64,000 nucleotides of DNA from Lingula anatina (Eukaryota > Brachiopoda > Lingulata > Lingulida > Lingulidae): the NCBI RefSeq assembly GCF_001039355.2, contig NW_019774725.1, forward strand, positions 85,336-149,335, written 5' to 3'. Under the pieces are notes generated by a model. The model was not told the DNA's origin. It saw nothing but the letters and a program-made list of their open reading frames with translations, and did no database searches. Of the stretch, positions 1-13,137 are shown in pieces. The position numbers and the translations under genes were made by a program. Each line of letters starts with the position of its first letter. The first letter of the stretch is position 1.

Positions 1-55
1 TTGTGTTTTATTCTAATTTTGAATATATCATAACATTTCTTCAATATCTGTTCAG

Positions 56-3000
56 GACCAAAGCTGGGAGTAGCCAGAGTGAGAGCATGCTGATTTCACA
101 GCTCCAGAATAGTTTGTCCCTTGAATTTGAGCGTGCTGATGCGCCAAGGAGGTTACGTCTTGTGCTAAGTGAACTTCTATTTGTAGTGTCACAGGTATGT
201 AGAGAAGTGAAGATATTTGTGAATATTAAGAGTTTAAAAAAATTATATAATTAAAGGGATTGAGAGGGTGATCTATTGTTATTTGTGGTTTGTCAATACT
301 GCACAGTAGTACAGTACAGTTTTTTTATAAATGGAGGTCTTAATGTCTTTCTATTAATTTTTTATGCTATATTTTATATTCCTCTTCCAAACACAATATA
401 TATTTTTTCAGATGAGAGAAACTAGAACTGAGTTCTACCATAAACCATCTGAGTTATTTGAATGTGATGTTTATTTAGAAGAAGTTGCAGATGTGATTTG
501 CATTGCCCAAGCAGGTACATTGTTTCATCATAAAGAACATAGATGAATACCAATTACAGTACCATTATATTGTCAGTAACCTTGGGAAAATGGAAGAGTC
601 GTCCCATCATCATAACTTTAAGCAATCTGAAATCCTGAAATGAAAACAACACTGTTAAGTTATTGGTTTTATAGAATTATTTCACTCCCATATTATCACA
701 GTTAACAAGTTTATATCTTTTATCATTTTTGTCACTTTTCAGAATTACCGAGACTTCTTCCAGTGACAGAGGTTGCTGAGGCCATGCTTCATGTTAAAAA
801 TGGGCACTTGATATTATGCAGACTGGTAGCTAATTTACCAGAATCCTTTTCGGAAGGTAAAGAGATTTTGTCATCTAAACTGTGAGGTTAATTTGTCAAA
901 AAAATGACTGTGATAAAAATGCTGTTGTCTTCATCATGTTAAGCTAAATGTTTGTAGTATAGCAAGAGTACAAAACCCCATTCATAAACAAAATACATTG
1001 CATCAGAATATGAATCTTGTTTTAATGTTGTAACACAAGTAATGCCGTAATCAGTTCATTGCTACAGCAATGGGGTCAGCATGATCCACTTGTTGATATA
1101 TAAAATGTGTTAGTCTTGAAAGAACGTTATGCGCTAATTTTTCATTGTAGTATGCAACAGCCTGATTTCCACTGGAGATAAACAGGATGAAGATGTGCTA
1201 TCAGGGAGAAGGAGGATGCAAGCAATAAGAGCTCTCTGTAACATGAATCCTGAAGAAATTCTCAGCGTCAGAGCAATGTGTGTAAGTATAGCCATCTAGG
1301 TGGTGTCTTTTAGGGTTTGGGGTTCATAATGTTTTACATTGGCATTTGCTTAATCACTTGCAGCCTAGTTGTATGAAATGTAAAAGTGTTGTCATTTGGA
1401 ATTATGGAAATATATTAACAATGTATGTTATGAAACATATATAAGCTATTTATGGATAGTATGTTACGACTTTTACCACATGTCAGATATACTGGAATTA
1501 AAATTGTAAAGCATGATTTAGAAGAAAAATATATAGTTGACTTGTGATTTGCCAGAAACCAAAGGATATATTGTAATCAACTGTTAAATAACTCCATTTA
1601 AAATATGTCTCTGTTGCTCATGCTGTGAATAAACAAATGGAATTTTAGAACATTAATGATAATCAAACATCCAACTATAAACATCCAAACATGAATACAT
1701 GTTTCCATTTTAGCTGGAACATTGTAAGATGCCTGGTCTAGCTGTGGCCTTGACCTTGCTCCCTCAGACCACCAGCAGCCTGAGCAGTGGTGGTGGGGCC
1801 ACTAATGACCTTGTGTCATTTGTCAGTGGTATCCTGCTGGGCAATGACACCAATGTCAGGAGCTGGTTTGCACAGTTTGTGAAAAATGGACAAAAGGTGA
1901 AGCATTTTAATTATACAAGTAGAGTGCTGACTTGGGTTCAGAATCCAATAATATTTAGGTTGGGCTGACCCATTTTAGAAATGTCCACTGCAGTTTTTTT
2001 TTAAATAAGAATATATTCTTCCAAGGTACAAGCACAGACAATATTAATAAATGAAGTTTTCTGGTGATGGAATTGTCTCTATTCTTACTTTTTCAGCATT
2101 GTTTAAATCATGCTGAAGTTAACCAAGTCATTTATTTTTGATTAGAGAACAATACATGAAGGTTTTCAAATTACATCTAAAAATATTTATTATTCAGAGA
2201 AAGCGTGACCCCACTGGTACTATGCTGCATGCAATGAGACAGAAGTTACTGGAACAACTGGTCTCACTGATACCTGACAGTGGGGATAGGTTCACAGAGG
2301 AGGCTGTGGTCCAGGCCAGTGGCTTCTTCAGGCTTTATGCTGCTTTGAAGGGAATAGCAGCACTCAAGTGAGTATTCTTTGAAAATGCTAGCAGAAAAAT
2401 CCATTCAAACATCATTTTCGGATAAAATTAAACAATGCCTTTTGGTAATTCTCTTAGTTATACTACTTGAAACTATATGCTGGCATTTGGTCAGTTTTTG
2501 TGGCAACATACTGACTTTGTATGCATCTTTAAATGTTTCTGTAATATTATGGGTTATCAATGTTGAATACTGTATTAATTTTGCACTATTGCTTTAAGGT
2601 TTAGTGAGGAAGAAGCTAAGCTTATCCTACGTCTGATAACATCCCATCCCCCTCATAATGCCGCAGGTGTGAGATTTGTGTCCCTGGCAATGAGCATGCT
2701 GATAGCCAGTCCATCTTTATTGGGGTAAGTCTTTGGTATATTGCAAGTGAACTCTAACAAGAATTGAAAATTAAGAAACTGATTATTACTGGGTGCAGAG
2801 GAGAGGGGGTGGGTCCAGGTTTTGTCAAGTCAAGATTTTGTAGAGAATTATAATGGAAATTGATGTTGTTCTTTATACTGGAAATTTGATGATGAAACAC
2901 TTAATATAACTGTTGTTCTGAATCTTCAATGTTTTTCATCTGTAGTACTCCAGAACAAGAACGAATGGCAATAGATTGGATCAAGGGGCTTATTGATGAG

Positions 3001-6000
3001 GAAGAATCCTATGAAAGGTATGGGTATCTCTATGAAAATTTTAAAATGCACCTTCTGCTCAAGTTTCAGAAAACAATTGACAGTTTTGTATAGTGACCAC
3101 TCTCATTTGCTGGACAATAGATTGGTTGATTTTATGTGGCTTGTCATGATATGATTACATTCATCCTTATAATTACATTCATCCTTAAATCCACATTTTA
3201 GTTGATATTATTTTAATTACTTTGATTGTTTCTTTCTTTAGGAAAGTTAGTGGGACTGCATCATTTGGTGAATTGTTGCTGTTGATAGCCATTCACTTCC
3301 ACAGTTTCCAGACCAACTCCATAGCAGATCTTGTCTGCTCTACACTGGGCATGAAGGTGGGCATTTGTAGGCTATAACAAGTCTCTTTTGACATAATTAC
3401 TAATGTGGAACTATAACCTTTCAAAGACTATTAATTTTTTAAAACATTTTTGAAATTTATCTTTTGGGATATGAGACATTCAACTTCAACTTGAAGGAAA
3501 TTGATTATATTACTGATTTGAATACTTTTAAGCAATTCATTTTTCATTTGCAGCTGTCAGTCAAAGCCAACTCTTTGGCCAGATTAAAGACCATTTTTAC
3601 ACAAGAAATCTTCACAGAGAAGGTAACGAGACTGATATTTTATATAAAAAATTATTTATTGGTACATTGCACTTACAAAATGTATCATCCTGCTTCCTTA
3701 ATTAAGTTTATAACTCCATATTTAACAAATTCTTTTTTGACTTGCTATTTTTCAAATTCTTTCATCCTTAAGTTCAATACCAATATACAAATCAGTGTAT
3801 TTTACATCTCTTTTATAAATAATCACAACATTTGTAATTACAGGTTGTTGCTGCCCATGCCATCCGTGTCCCTGTAACCCCCTGTCTTAGTGCCTCCATA
3901 CCTGGCTTTCTGCCTGTGCACTGTATATCACAGCTGTTGAAAAGCAGGGCCTTTTCCAAGCACAAAGTACCAATAAGGGTAAGTTGCTGAAGAGATTGTC
4001 ATCTTTGCCTCAATCCTGTTCTAATGGGATTTCTCTGTAAGTCCATTGCCCTGTTAGACAGGGTTTCAGGGTATGTTTGCAACAAATAAGAACATTTTCA
4101 TTTCCAGAGCTATTTTGGGCATTTTCCTATGGTATTTAGGTTAGGTGCTGTGATTTTTATAAGAGTGGTGCTTCAGCTGAGAAGAACATTGTAAAATGTG
4201 CCATACGTAACAGATATTAATTGAAAGTAAAGATTTTTTTTTGGTTTTCAGAAATAATTATTTTCAGATCATGTGCAAAAATAATAAAAAAAATATTTTG
4301 GTATCACCAAAAGTTTAAATAGTGTGAAAATTTTTCACAGGGTTGGATATACAAGCAGATCTGTAGTTGCAGCACACCCATACACCCACTGATGCCCCCT
4401 CTGGTGGACGCCTACGTCAACTCCATCATCACTCCAGCCAGCAAGACTGACCATACCAACAAACCTTTCTCAGAGGAGGAAGTGCTTGCTGTATTTGTGA
4501 ACAGTGACCAGAAGAATGACCAGTCCGAGATGGACTGTAGAGTGACCAAAACTTCTCTACCTGTGCAGTTGCTGATGACTTACTATGTGATGTTGTATCA
4601 GGACAGTCTGTTATCTAATATGAAAGCAATAGGTATGTGAAGTACTAAAAAGTAGGGGTGGGGGTTTTAACCTGGAAGATTCTTACCAAATTAAAAACAG
4701 AATTAAATTGATGATTATGTGGCAAAAAAAATGAAAAAAGAGTTTTTTTCACATTTTACTTAACCAAATTGGAACATGTCTATCCATGACTAAACTATAC
4801 CACAAAATGCTTAGTTTTATAGCGGGTTTGAAGTTCATGTAAATAACCATGTCTCAAAAAGGAACATGCTTGGAACTATATCTGTTATCTTATTCTACAG
4901 TTGAACTAGCATACATTTTGATTAAAAAAAATTAATATGGATATTTCAGCACAGTCTTTGGTGCTTGTGTTTGTATTAAAAAGCCATTTTTCATCACTGA
5001 TATTACTTAGTTATTAGTTGTATTCTGTCAAACGTAGTGTTTGCGCTGTATTTCAGTGACATCAAAGAGAGATATTGTGCAGTATTCCCAGCATGTAGTA
5101 GCCAAAATTCCTATCAAATATTTACTACAGCAAGCACAAAAGGAGCAGCAGCAGTTTGCAGGGCTTTTTGCCCCTCTTCTCAAGTAAGCAGGATAAATTT
5201 TGAATCCAATGTTTGGGAGTGCCACTCCTTTGAGACCTACAACTCTCTTTGTACACTCACCGATCTGCTATTATTTGTTTTTACCTGCAAACACACCAGC
5301 GTCCTTAGATACAGAGCCAAGTTTTTGCCATGTTACTCAGAAAAACATTGATCAAACACAATGACAACTTAATGTTGATGTAAAGTAAAAAAAAAACACC
5401 AGAAATTCTTATGAAAACCTATCACTCATAATCGTTCTCTATATGTGTATCCTAATGTCAGATGAATCATTTAATTTGTTTCACTTCTGCATTTTCTTCT
5501 TCTAGGTTGATAGCAACAAATTACCCACACTTGTGTCTAGTTGAAGACTGGCTACAGGAAGAAATGATGTCAGTTTCACCACTTCCAAATCATGGTATAC
5601 CTGTAGCCAAAACCACTGTGGAGAGCATGCAAAAAGGTTGGTGCATGTCATCATCTAGATGCTTCATTTGGAAGCTTAAATGAACTGACACAATATAGTA
5701 AAGTGTATAAATTTAAATGTTATTTCCATAACCATAGGATTCAGAAAATTACTGTATTTATATTTTTTGTTAGCACTTAACATGGACGCTGGTCACTGTT
5801 ATTTATTATTTTTTTCCCAAATTGTGAAAACGGTTTAGTTCTGCATATGAAGTGGCACCAATGAAGGGGTCAATGGAAAGAGTCCTCATTCCTCAGCTCC
5901 AGAATAAGGTCAAAAACCTGACCATTGAATTTATTCTTCAAGACCCTAATTGTTGACATTTGTTATTCACTTAGGTTTTGCCCAGGTTAAAGAGTGCCCA

Positions 6001-9000
6001 TCTGTTTTGATAATGCAACTAGAACATCTTCTCACACTGCCTGTGAAGAGCATCCTCCCTTNTTACACTTCTTAAGTTGATATTGATCTAATTACTCTGA
6101 TTGTTCCTTTCTCTAGGAAAGTTAGTGGGACTGCATCATTTGGTGAATTGTTGCTGTTGATAGCCATTCACTTCCACAGTTTCCAGACCAACTCTATAGC
6201 AGATCTTGTCTGCTCTACACTGGGCATGAAGGTGGGCATTTTTGGACTATAACAAGTCTCTTCTGACATAATTACTAATGTGAAACTATAACCTTTCAAA
6301 GACTATTAATTTTTTAAAACATCTTTGAAATTTATCTTTTTGGGGATATGAGAAGATCAACTTCAACTTAATGGAAATGGGGTATATTAATGTTGAATAG
6401 ATATAAAGACTTTCATTTTCCATTTGCAGCTGTCAGTCAAAGCTAACTCTTTGGCCAGATTAAAGACCATTTTTACACAAGAAATCTTCACAGAGAAGGT
6501 AATGAGACTGATATTTTATAGTATTGGTACATAGCACTTACAAAATGTATCTCCTGCTTCCTTAATTAAGTTTATAACTCCACATTAACAAAGGCTTTTT
6601 TTACTTGCTATTTTTCAGATTCATTCTTAAGTTCAGTGCCAATATACAAGCCACTAGTTTTAGTAAGAAAGTATTTTGTATATCTTTTATAAATAATCGC
6701 AACATTTGTTATTACAGGTTGTTGCTGCCCATGCCATCCGTGTCCCTGTCACCCCCTGTCTTAGTGCCTCCATTCCTGGTTTTCTTCCTGTGCACTGTAT
6801 ATCACAGCTGTTGAAAAGCAGAGCCTTTTCCAAGCACAAAGTACCAATTAGGGTAAGTTGCTGAAAATATTGTCATCTTTGCCTCAATCCTGTTCTAATG
6901 GGATTTCTCTGTAACTCCATTGCCATGTTAGACAGGGTTTCTGGGTAAGTTTTCAACAAATGTGAACATTGTCATTTTCAGAGCTATTTTGGGTATTTTC
7001 TTATGGTATTTAGGTTAGGTGCTGTGATTTTTATAAGAGTTGTGCATCAGCTGAGAAGAACATTGTAAAATGTGCCATACGTAACAGATATTAATTGAAA
7101 GTAAAGATTTTTTTTTTGGTTTTCAGAGATAATTATTTTCAGATCATGTGCAAAAATAATAAAAAAAAATATTTTGGTATCACCAAAAGTTTAAATAGTG
7201 TGAAAATTTTTTACAGGGTTGGATCTACAAGCAGATCTGTAGTTGCAGCACACCCATACACCCACTGATGCCCCCTCTGGTGGATGCCTACGTCAACTCC
7301 ATCATCACTCCAGCCAGCAAGACAGACCATACCAACAAACCTTTCTCAGAGGAGGAAGTGCTGGCTGTATTTGTGAACAGTGACCAGAAGAATGACCAGT
7401 CCGAGATGGACTGTAGAGTGACCAAAACTTCTCTACCTGTGCAGTTGCTGATGACTTACTATGTGATGTTGTATCAGGACAGTCTGTTATCTAATATGAA
7501 AGCAATAGGTATGTGAAGTGCTAAAAAGTAGGGGTGGGGGTTTTAACCTGGAAGATTCTTACCAAATTAAAAACAGAATTAAATTGATGATTATATGGCA
7601 AAAAAAAAAATTAAAAAAGAGTTTTTTTTCACATTTTACTTGACCAAATTGGAACATGTCTATCTGTGACTAAACTATACCACAAAATGCTTAGTTTTAT
7701 AGTGGGTTTGAAGTTCTTGTAAAAAAACATGTCTCAAAAAGGAACATGCTTGGTACTATATCTGTTATCTTATTCTACAGTTGAACTAGCATACTTTTTA
7801 ATTAAAAAAAATTAATATGGATATTTCAGCACAGTCTTTGGTGCTTGTGTTAGTTGTTTGTTTTAAAAAGACATTTTTCATCACTGATTTTACTTAGTTA
7901 TTAGTTGTATTCTGTCAAACGTAGTGTTTGTGCTGTATTTTAGTGACATCAAAGAGAGATATTGTGCAGTATTCCCAGCATGCAGTAGCCAAAATTCCTA
8001 TCAAATATTTACTACAGCAAGCACAAAAGGAACAGCAGCAGTTTGCAGGGCTTTTTGCCCCTCTTCTCAAGTAAGCAGGATAAATTTTGAATTCAGTGTT
8101 TGCAAGTGCCATTGTTTGAAACCTATAACTTTCTATGTACTTAAACTGATGTATCTGTTATAATTTCTTCTTCCTTGCAAACACATCAGCCTCCTCAGAT
8201 ACAGATCCAAGTTATATTACTCAGGTACACATCGGTCAAGTGACATGCATCTTTTTGTTCGTGTAGAGTGAAAAATAAATGAAAAGTCTTATGAATACCT
8301 AACACTCATAATCATGTCCTATATGTGTAATTATCCTAATGTCAGATAAATCAGTTCATCTGTGGCATTTCTTCTTTTTCCCCTCTAGGTTGATAGCAAC
8401 AAATTACCCACACTTGTGTCTAGTTGAAGATTGGCTACAGGAAGAAATGATGTCAGTTTCACCACTTCCAAATCATGGTATACCTGTAGCCAAAACCACT
8501 GTTGACAGTTTACAAAAAGGTTGGTGCACATCATCGTTTAGATTCTTCAGTTTGCAGCTTATATGCATTGACACAGCATAGTGGAAGGTATAAATAAGGA
8601 TGGTTTTTTGCAATACCATAGAATTTAGAATGTTATTGTATTTTCATTTTTGTGTAAGCATTAAACATGGACATTGGTCAGTGGCACTCATTTATTTAAT
8701 TATGAAATTTTCCAAAATGTGAGAACAGTTTGGTTCTGCCTGTGAAGTGGCACCAATGTGTGGGAGAGGGGTCAATGGAAAGAGTCCTCCTTCCACACAC
8801 CCCACCCCCAGCTACAGGATTAGGTTAAAAACCTGACCATTGAATTTATTCTTCAAGGCCCTAATTGTTGAAATTTGTTATTCACTTAGGTTTTGCCCAG
8901 GTTAAAGAGTGCCCATCTGTTTTGATAATGCAACTAGAACATCTTCTCACACTGCCTGTGAAGAGCATCCTCCCATTTGCTGAGTGTATTGTTGGAAGTT

Positions 9001-12000
9001 TAGCAGTACTGCTGGAGGATGGTACATCACGAAGGGTGTTAGAACTGGTACATAGAATATGGGTTCAGCTGAATATGTTAGCACCACGGAGGTAAGTGAT
9101 GCAAATCTGTTGCGATTTCAAGCAGCCATTTATAAGTCCTTGCTGTAAATGTATCTTTATTGCCTTAAATCTTTAAAAAATGACTGCATATGTGTTGTTT
9201 TAGAGATGGAGTTCCAATGTATTTCAGGTTTGGGAGATAAAAATGTTTGATTAATATGAAGTATGATTATCTTAAAAAAACGTAAAAGTTGCACTGTCTA
9301 ACTTGTGCATTTTCTTTTCTAGACTGGGTATTTTGACAGTGAATGCCTTGAGACCCCATCATCAGGCTGCTTTCAAAGAACAGCCATATACCCAGGACAA
9401 TGTGACAGTAGACCCCCTCATTGTACTCAGGTGTGATCAGAGGGTGTTTAGGTAATTCATCACATTCTAAACCTAAACTCAGACCAAAAACTTTCAAATT
9501 TGACTTTTTGTGGAATGGACCCAGATCAACAGATCTTCCTAACTCTTATACTACAAACAAATACTGTTTTGATAAACATTTTCATACTCTTCTCCAATCA
9601 GCAGAAATTAGTTTTGAATTTTGTTTACATAATCATGATTTCACTACCATTCGGCTCCAGATGCCCTCAGATATTTGGCACAGTATTGTTCACATAACCA
9701 TGATTTTCCTACCATTTGACCCCAGATGCCCCCCACCCCCCACCCCATATTTTACCTGGTATTGTTAAAATAATCACGATTTTCCTACCATTTGACCCCA
9801 GATGCCCCCCACCCCATATTTTACCTGGTATTGTTAAAATAATCATGATTTTCCTACCATTTGACTCCAGATGCCCCCCACCCCATATTTTACCTGGTAT
9901 TGTTAAAATAATCATGATTTTCCTACCATTTGACTCCAGATGCCCTCCTATATTTGACCTAGTATTGAGGGTCCTCTCAGCCTTCCTGCAGGCGTCCAGG
10001 AGGTACCTGTCCCAGCACATCCAAGCCAACCCTAAGCTGGACAAGGGAACACCAGTACCCAATGACTTTGAGAGGGAGGAACTGAAAGGAGCTTTAATAG
10101 CTGCCCAGGAGTCGGCTGCCGTCCAGATCTTGCTGGAGTGTTGCCTGCCCAGGGATGCAGAAAAAGTAGGGAATTTCATATTAAATCTTAATTATTGTTT
10201 GAGAAATTGTATATTATATTAGATACTTTTTATCAGCTGTTGAATAAAGTACTTGCAGGTGTATTTATAAGCCTATGCACAGTAATTGAATAGTCAGTGA
10301 AGAAAGCCAGACTTTATTTATTTCAGTCGTTTGTTGCTTACTGTTCATGAAACATTTTTTTTTGTTTGTTTCAGGCAAAAGGCAGTTTGTTGAGCAAGCA
10401 GAGAGAAATCCAGTGTCTTGTATGCTCTCATCTACATCAAATGTTCATAGCAGACCCCAATCTGGCCAAACTGGTGCATTTTCAGGTATATTCTCAGTAA
10501 ACTGAACAACCTATGACATTGTGGTCACAATTTTGCCACTGTCATGTAAATAATTGTCTATAAACTTGGAAAGTCACAACCTTTAAAGATTGAGGATACC
10601 TAAATAAAGCACTGAGAGAGAGAGAGAGAGAGAGATTCACCACTTATGCAAGAAATAAAACCCATATTAGTGTAAAAATATTATATCAGATTGACTAAGT
10701 TGGTGGAGATATTACTCATATTTTATATGCATTCCTCTTGTATTTTACACGTTTCTTGTTATCAGGGTTACCCAAGTGAACTGTTGCCAGTGACAGTGGC
10801 TGGAATCCCCTCAATGCATATTTGCTTGGACTTTATCCCAGAGTTAATCAGTCAACCACAGATAGAAAAACAGGTCTTTAATATTTGATTAATTTTTTAA
10901 TGCAAAATAATAATAATAATGTAGAATAAACAAATAATACACAGAAATTCATACAACTGTGATATAATAATGATGAAATCTCATTTTGCCAGACGCAAAC
11001 AGATATCATCATTTTGTCATCATTTTCTTAAGTACTAACAAAATGATAATATCTTATTTTGTTGGTACCTATTAAGGTTATGCTGTACTCACACATACAT
11101 TTTGTTTCAGGTGTTTGCAATAGAACTGGTTTCCTACCTCAGTATGCAGTATGCTTTACCCAAGTCCCTGGGTATTGCCAAGTTAGCGGTGAATGTAATG
11201 CTCACTTTACTTGGAGGTAAGTGATGTGCCTGGTTGTTTACGTCCATTAAAAGCAGATGCTCAGCTGATATATATTATCATTAAATTTAATGATATGCTG
11301 GATGGATATGTCCAGTTCAAGTTGCTTCTTTTGGAATACGTTTTTAAGTTGACAGTTGAAGAAGCTTCTTTGTAGCATGGATACTACATAAATGCTTCAT
11401 ATCATACAGAGACTGATGGAATAATTCTGTGCATTTTAGAGGTCAGCCATGTCGCAATACATATTTAAGTCATGTAAATCTTTTGAAATTAGTCGCAAAA
11501 CTGTTCATCTGTTATTTTTAGAAATAATGCAGCATCTTTGTGTACTTTTTCAGTTTTGCCCTGTGATGTAATCCCAGAATTCTTCCTGCCCACTCTCCCA
11601 GCCATGGTGAGAATCTGCCAGGCTTTCCCCCCTCTCCATGATGATGTTACAGCCCTGCTGCTGCAGCTGGGGAAAGTGGCCACGGCCAACCTCACTGCCT
11701 TCGATAATATTTCTACTGGTATGAAACAAATAAGTGACTTTTATAATAGTAGAAATCCTCTTTTGTCACATACTAATTGCAACCTTTGATTTTTATAATT
11801 TTTGTCAAAGGTCAAAAATTAAGATAATTTTGTATCTAAGAACATTATTTTCACAAACATGTTTTATACATTGTTTGTGATAATAGAGTAACAGGTATTT
11901 TGAATTGGTTTTAATAATTCTTGGAATGTTTGTATTTACCTTTGTTTCTTTTAGATATCAATCCAGTAATGAGAGATGATGAAGAAAAGAGTGAGAGGTC

Positions 12001-12109
12001 AAAAGACCATCTTAGCCTTATTAACAGGTATGGACTATTGAGCCAGCTGACCCAGAAAACTTTCAGTGAAATAGTGAACACTGCTGTTGTGACCAAAAAC
12101 ATCTACTGA
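56..12109 (+). CDS. INTS2: Integrator complex subunit 2, 3' part of gene (5' exons off the window)
   Basis: INTS2 is a scaffold subunit of the nuclear Integrator complex, which cleaves snRNA 3' ends and attenuates RNA polymerase II transcription. Exons read by splice sites and frame: 56-194, 412-514, 743-856, 1151-1281, 1714-1896, 2198-2367, 2599-2724, 2946-3017; then copy A (3242-3356, 3554-3622, 3844-3978, 4341-4632, 5057-5183, 5506-5636, 5975-6061 cut) and copy B (6117-6231, 6430-6498, 6718-6852, 7217-7508, 7944-8070, 8389-8519, 8890-9091); then 9323-9451, 9940-10165, 10375-10485, 10766-10873, 11111-11216, 11554-11718, 11955-12109 (TGA). Leaving out copy A, phases match throughout and 1035 residues remain; the vertebrate protein is about 1200, so some N-terminal exons lie to the left. 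Family signatures: EFYHKPSELFE, FVSGILLGND, GVRFVSLAM, LVCSTLGMK, IFTQEIFTEKVV, IATNYPHLC, GIPSMHICLDFIPELI, QYALPKSL. No transmembrane segment or signal peptide is expected. Identification is firm; the start is not in the window. Confidence 0.95.
3188..6061 (+). repeat. INTS2 internal duplication, copy A (seven exons, last one truncated)
   Basis: This block repeats at 6063-8976, introns included. It runs from the intron before the exon starting KVSGTASFG to the middle of the exon coding FAQVKECPSVL, where it is cut by the N at 6062. Against copy B the exons differ mainly at third positions (for example GAC/GAT, CTT/CTG, ATA/ATT). Only a few residues change: Val/Ala in the exon at 5057, and Glu/Asp and Met/Leu at the end of the exon at 5506. 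Introns differ by substitutions and small indels. It is most likely an unmerged allele. Confidence 0.9.
6062..6062. other. Single ambiguous base (N) at the INTS2 duplication junction
   Basis: The base is n, inside a coding exon of copy A, at the exact point where sequence jumps back to the intron before exon KVSGTASFG. A one-base N at such a point looks like a contig join rather than a base-call failure. Confidence 0.9.
6063..8976 (+). repeat. INTS2 internal duplication, copy B (intact, continues into the rest of the gene)
   Basis: Second copy of the seven-exon block, starting directly after the N at 6062. Its last exon (8890-9091) is complete, has a normal GTAAGT donor, and continues in frame into the exon at 9323. 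Joining exon 8 (ends 3017, phase 2) to the exon at 6117 keeps the frame. Joining the last complete copy A exon (ends 5636, one base into a codon) to 6117 does not. Copy B is therefore the copy that belongs in the transcript. Confidence 0.9.
9661..9939 (+). repeat. Tandem repeat of a splice acceptor plus exon start (units of 65, 76, 69 and 69 bp)
   Basis: Four head-to-tail units precede the INTS2 exon at 9940. Each unit ends with a pyrimidine-rich tract and an acceptor of the form TTTGACYCCAG followed by ATGCCC, the same first bases as the true exon. Acceptors fall after 9660, 9725, 9801, 9870 and 9939. The last two units are 69 bp, a multiple of three, and are open in the INTS2 frame, reading CPPPHILPGIV then KIIMIFLPFDSR per unit. 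The first two units total 141 bp, also a multiple of three. Only the last acceptor gives the INTS2 family sequence (CPPIFDLVLRVL). Confidence 0.92.
10614..10635. repeat. (GA)n microsatellite in an INTS2 intron
   Basis: About eleven perfect GA dinucleotides between the exons at 10375-10485 and 10766-10873. Confidence 0.9.
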
Positions 12110-12429
12110 GTTCTATTATGTGTGTTTAATCAAAATGCCAAGGTAGAATTTTTTTAAGAAGGGATGAATCAGAAAAATACAAAATCTGTGAATCTTCATT
12201 ATACTCTTGTACTACAAGGAGATATGAACTACTATACAATTTTAGTACTGTTCAGTTGTCATCCAGATACTTTGAATGATAACTTTAAAATCCTAGGGAA
12301 TGGTTGATATTAAGGGAATATCAATTTTTTTTTGTACATTTGTCATGTTAGTTTGAAGGGAAAGAATGTTTTTCCATATTTCTTATATTCATGTACATAT
12401 GTATCTTTACATGAAAGTTTATTTTAGAT

Positions 12430-12435
12430 AATAAA
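12430..12435 (+). terminator. INTS2: Candidate INTS2 poly(A) signal
   Basis: AATAAA lies 321 bases after the INTS2 stop codon (12107-12109) in AT-rich 3'-UTR-like sequence. A second AATAAA lies at 12543. Which one is used cannot be told from sequence alone. Confidence 0.5.
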
Positions 12436-12575
12436 AGTAGTAAAACTTGAAAAACAATGCCAGTGAAATGCACAAAAGCAACTCTTTACTAGATAAGCCC
12501 ATTTACAAAATACAAGTTGCCTAGATTGTTCATTTTTATAACCAATAAAAACAACATTTTGTATTTCAGCCACAA

Positions 12576-12581
12576 TTTATT
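12576..12581 (-). terminator. TBCCD1: Candidate TBCCD1 poly(A) signal
   Basis: TTTATT on the plus strand reads AATAAA on the minus strand, about 560 bases after the TBCCD1 stop codon at 13138-13140. It implies a long 3' UTR that ends next to, or overlaps, the INTS2 3' end. Confidence 0.4.
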
Positions 12582-13137
12582 AAACAATAATGCCACATAG
12601 TTTATGTACAATAGTACAACAAGACATAGTGTAGAAAAAAAAACTATATATAAATCAAAATATCTGTATAGAATATACTAATTCTGAACAGTCACATTGA
12701 CAAACCAAATAACAAAATGAAATAAAACTACAAGTAAGACATTTACCTTAACAAAATTTCATCATATATTTAAACATTAAATGGTCAGATAGATTTTTAA
12801 ATGCAAAAATTTCAAAGCTGGATTAATGTCAACGTAAAATCATTCTACTGGAAAGAAATCCTTTGCAGTAAGCTTCAGATACACAAAGCACTTCACGAAT
12901 AGCAAACAATTGGGTGTATAAGTCTTTAAACATGGCAACTTTATCAACAGGATACAAATACATTTGGAATATCATTGCTTTATAAAGCACATAAATAATA
13001 AATGTATCAAATTTCATGGGTCGGATATTTGGACTTCGTTTAAGTAAATCACTTTCCTTTACACATTGTCATCTCTTCATTTTGGCATTTAAGAAGCAAT
13101 AGTTATATTATTTTGGGGACTAAAATTCTCAGTTATT

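Noticed and set aside
9709-10179. Minus-strand ORF with repeated GHLESNGRKIMIILTIPG units
   Set aside because: Reverse reading of the tandem splice-acceptor repeat and of an INTS2 exon.
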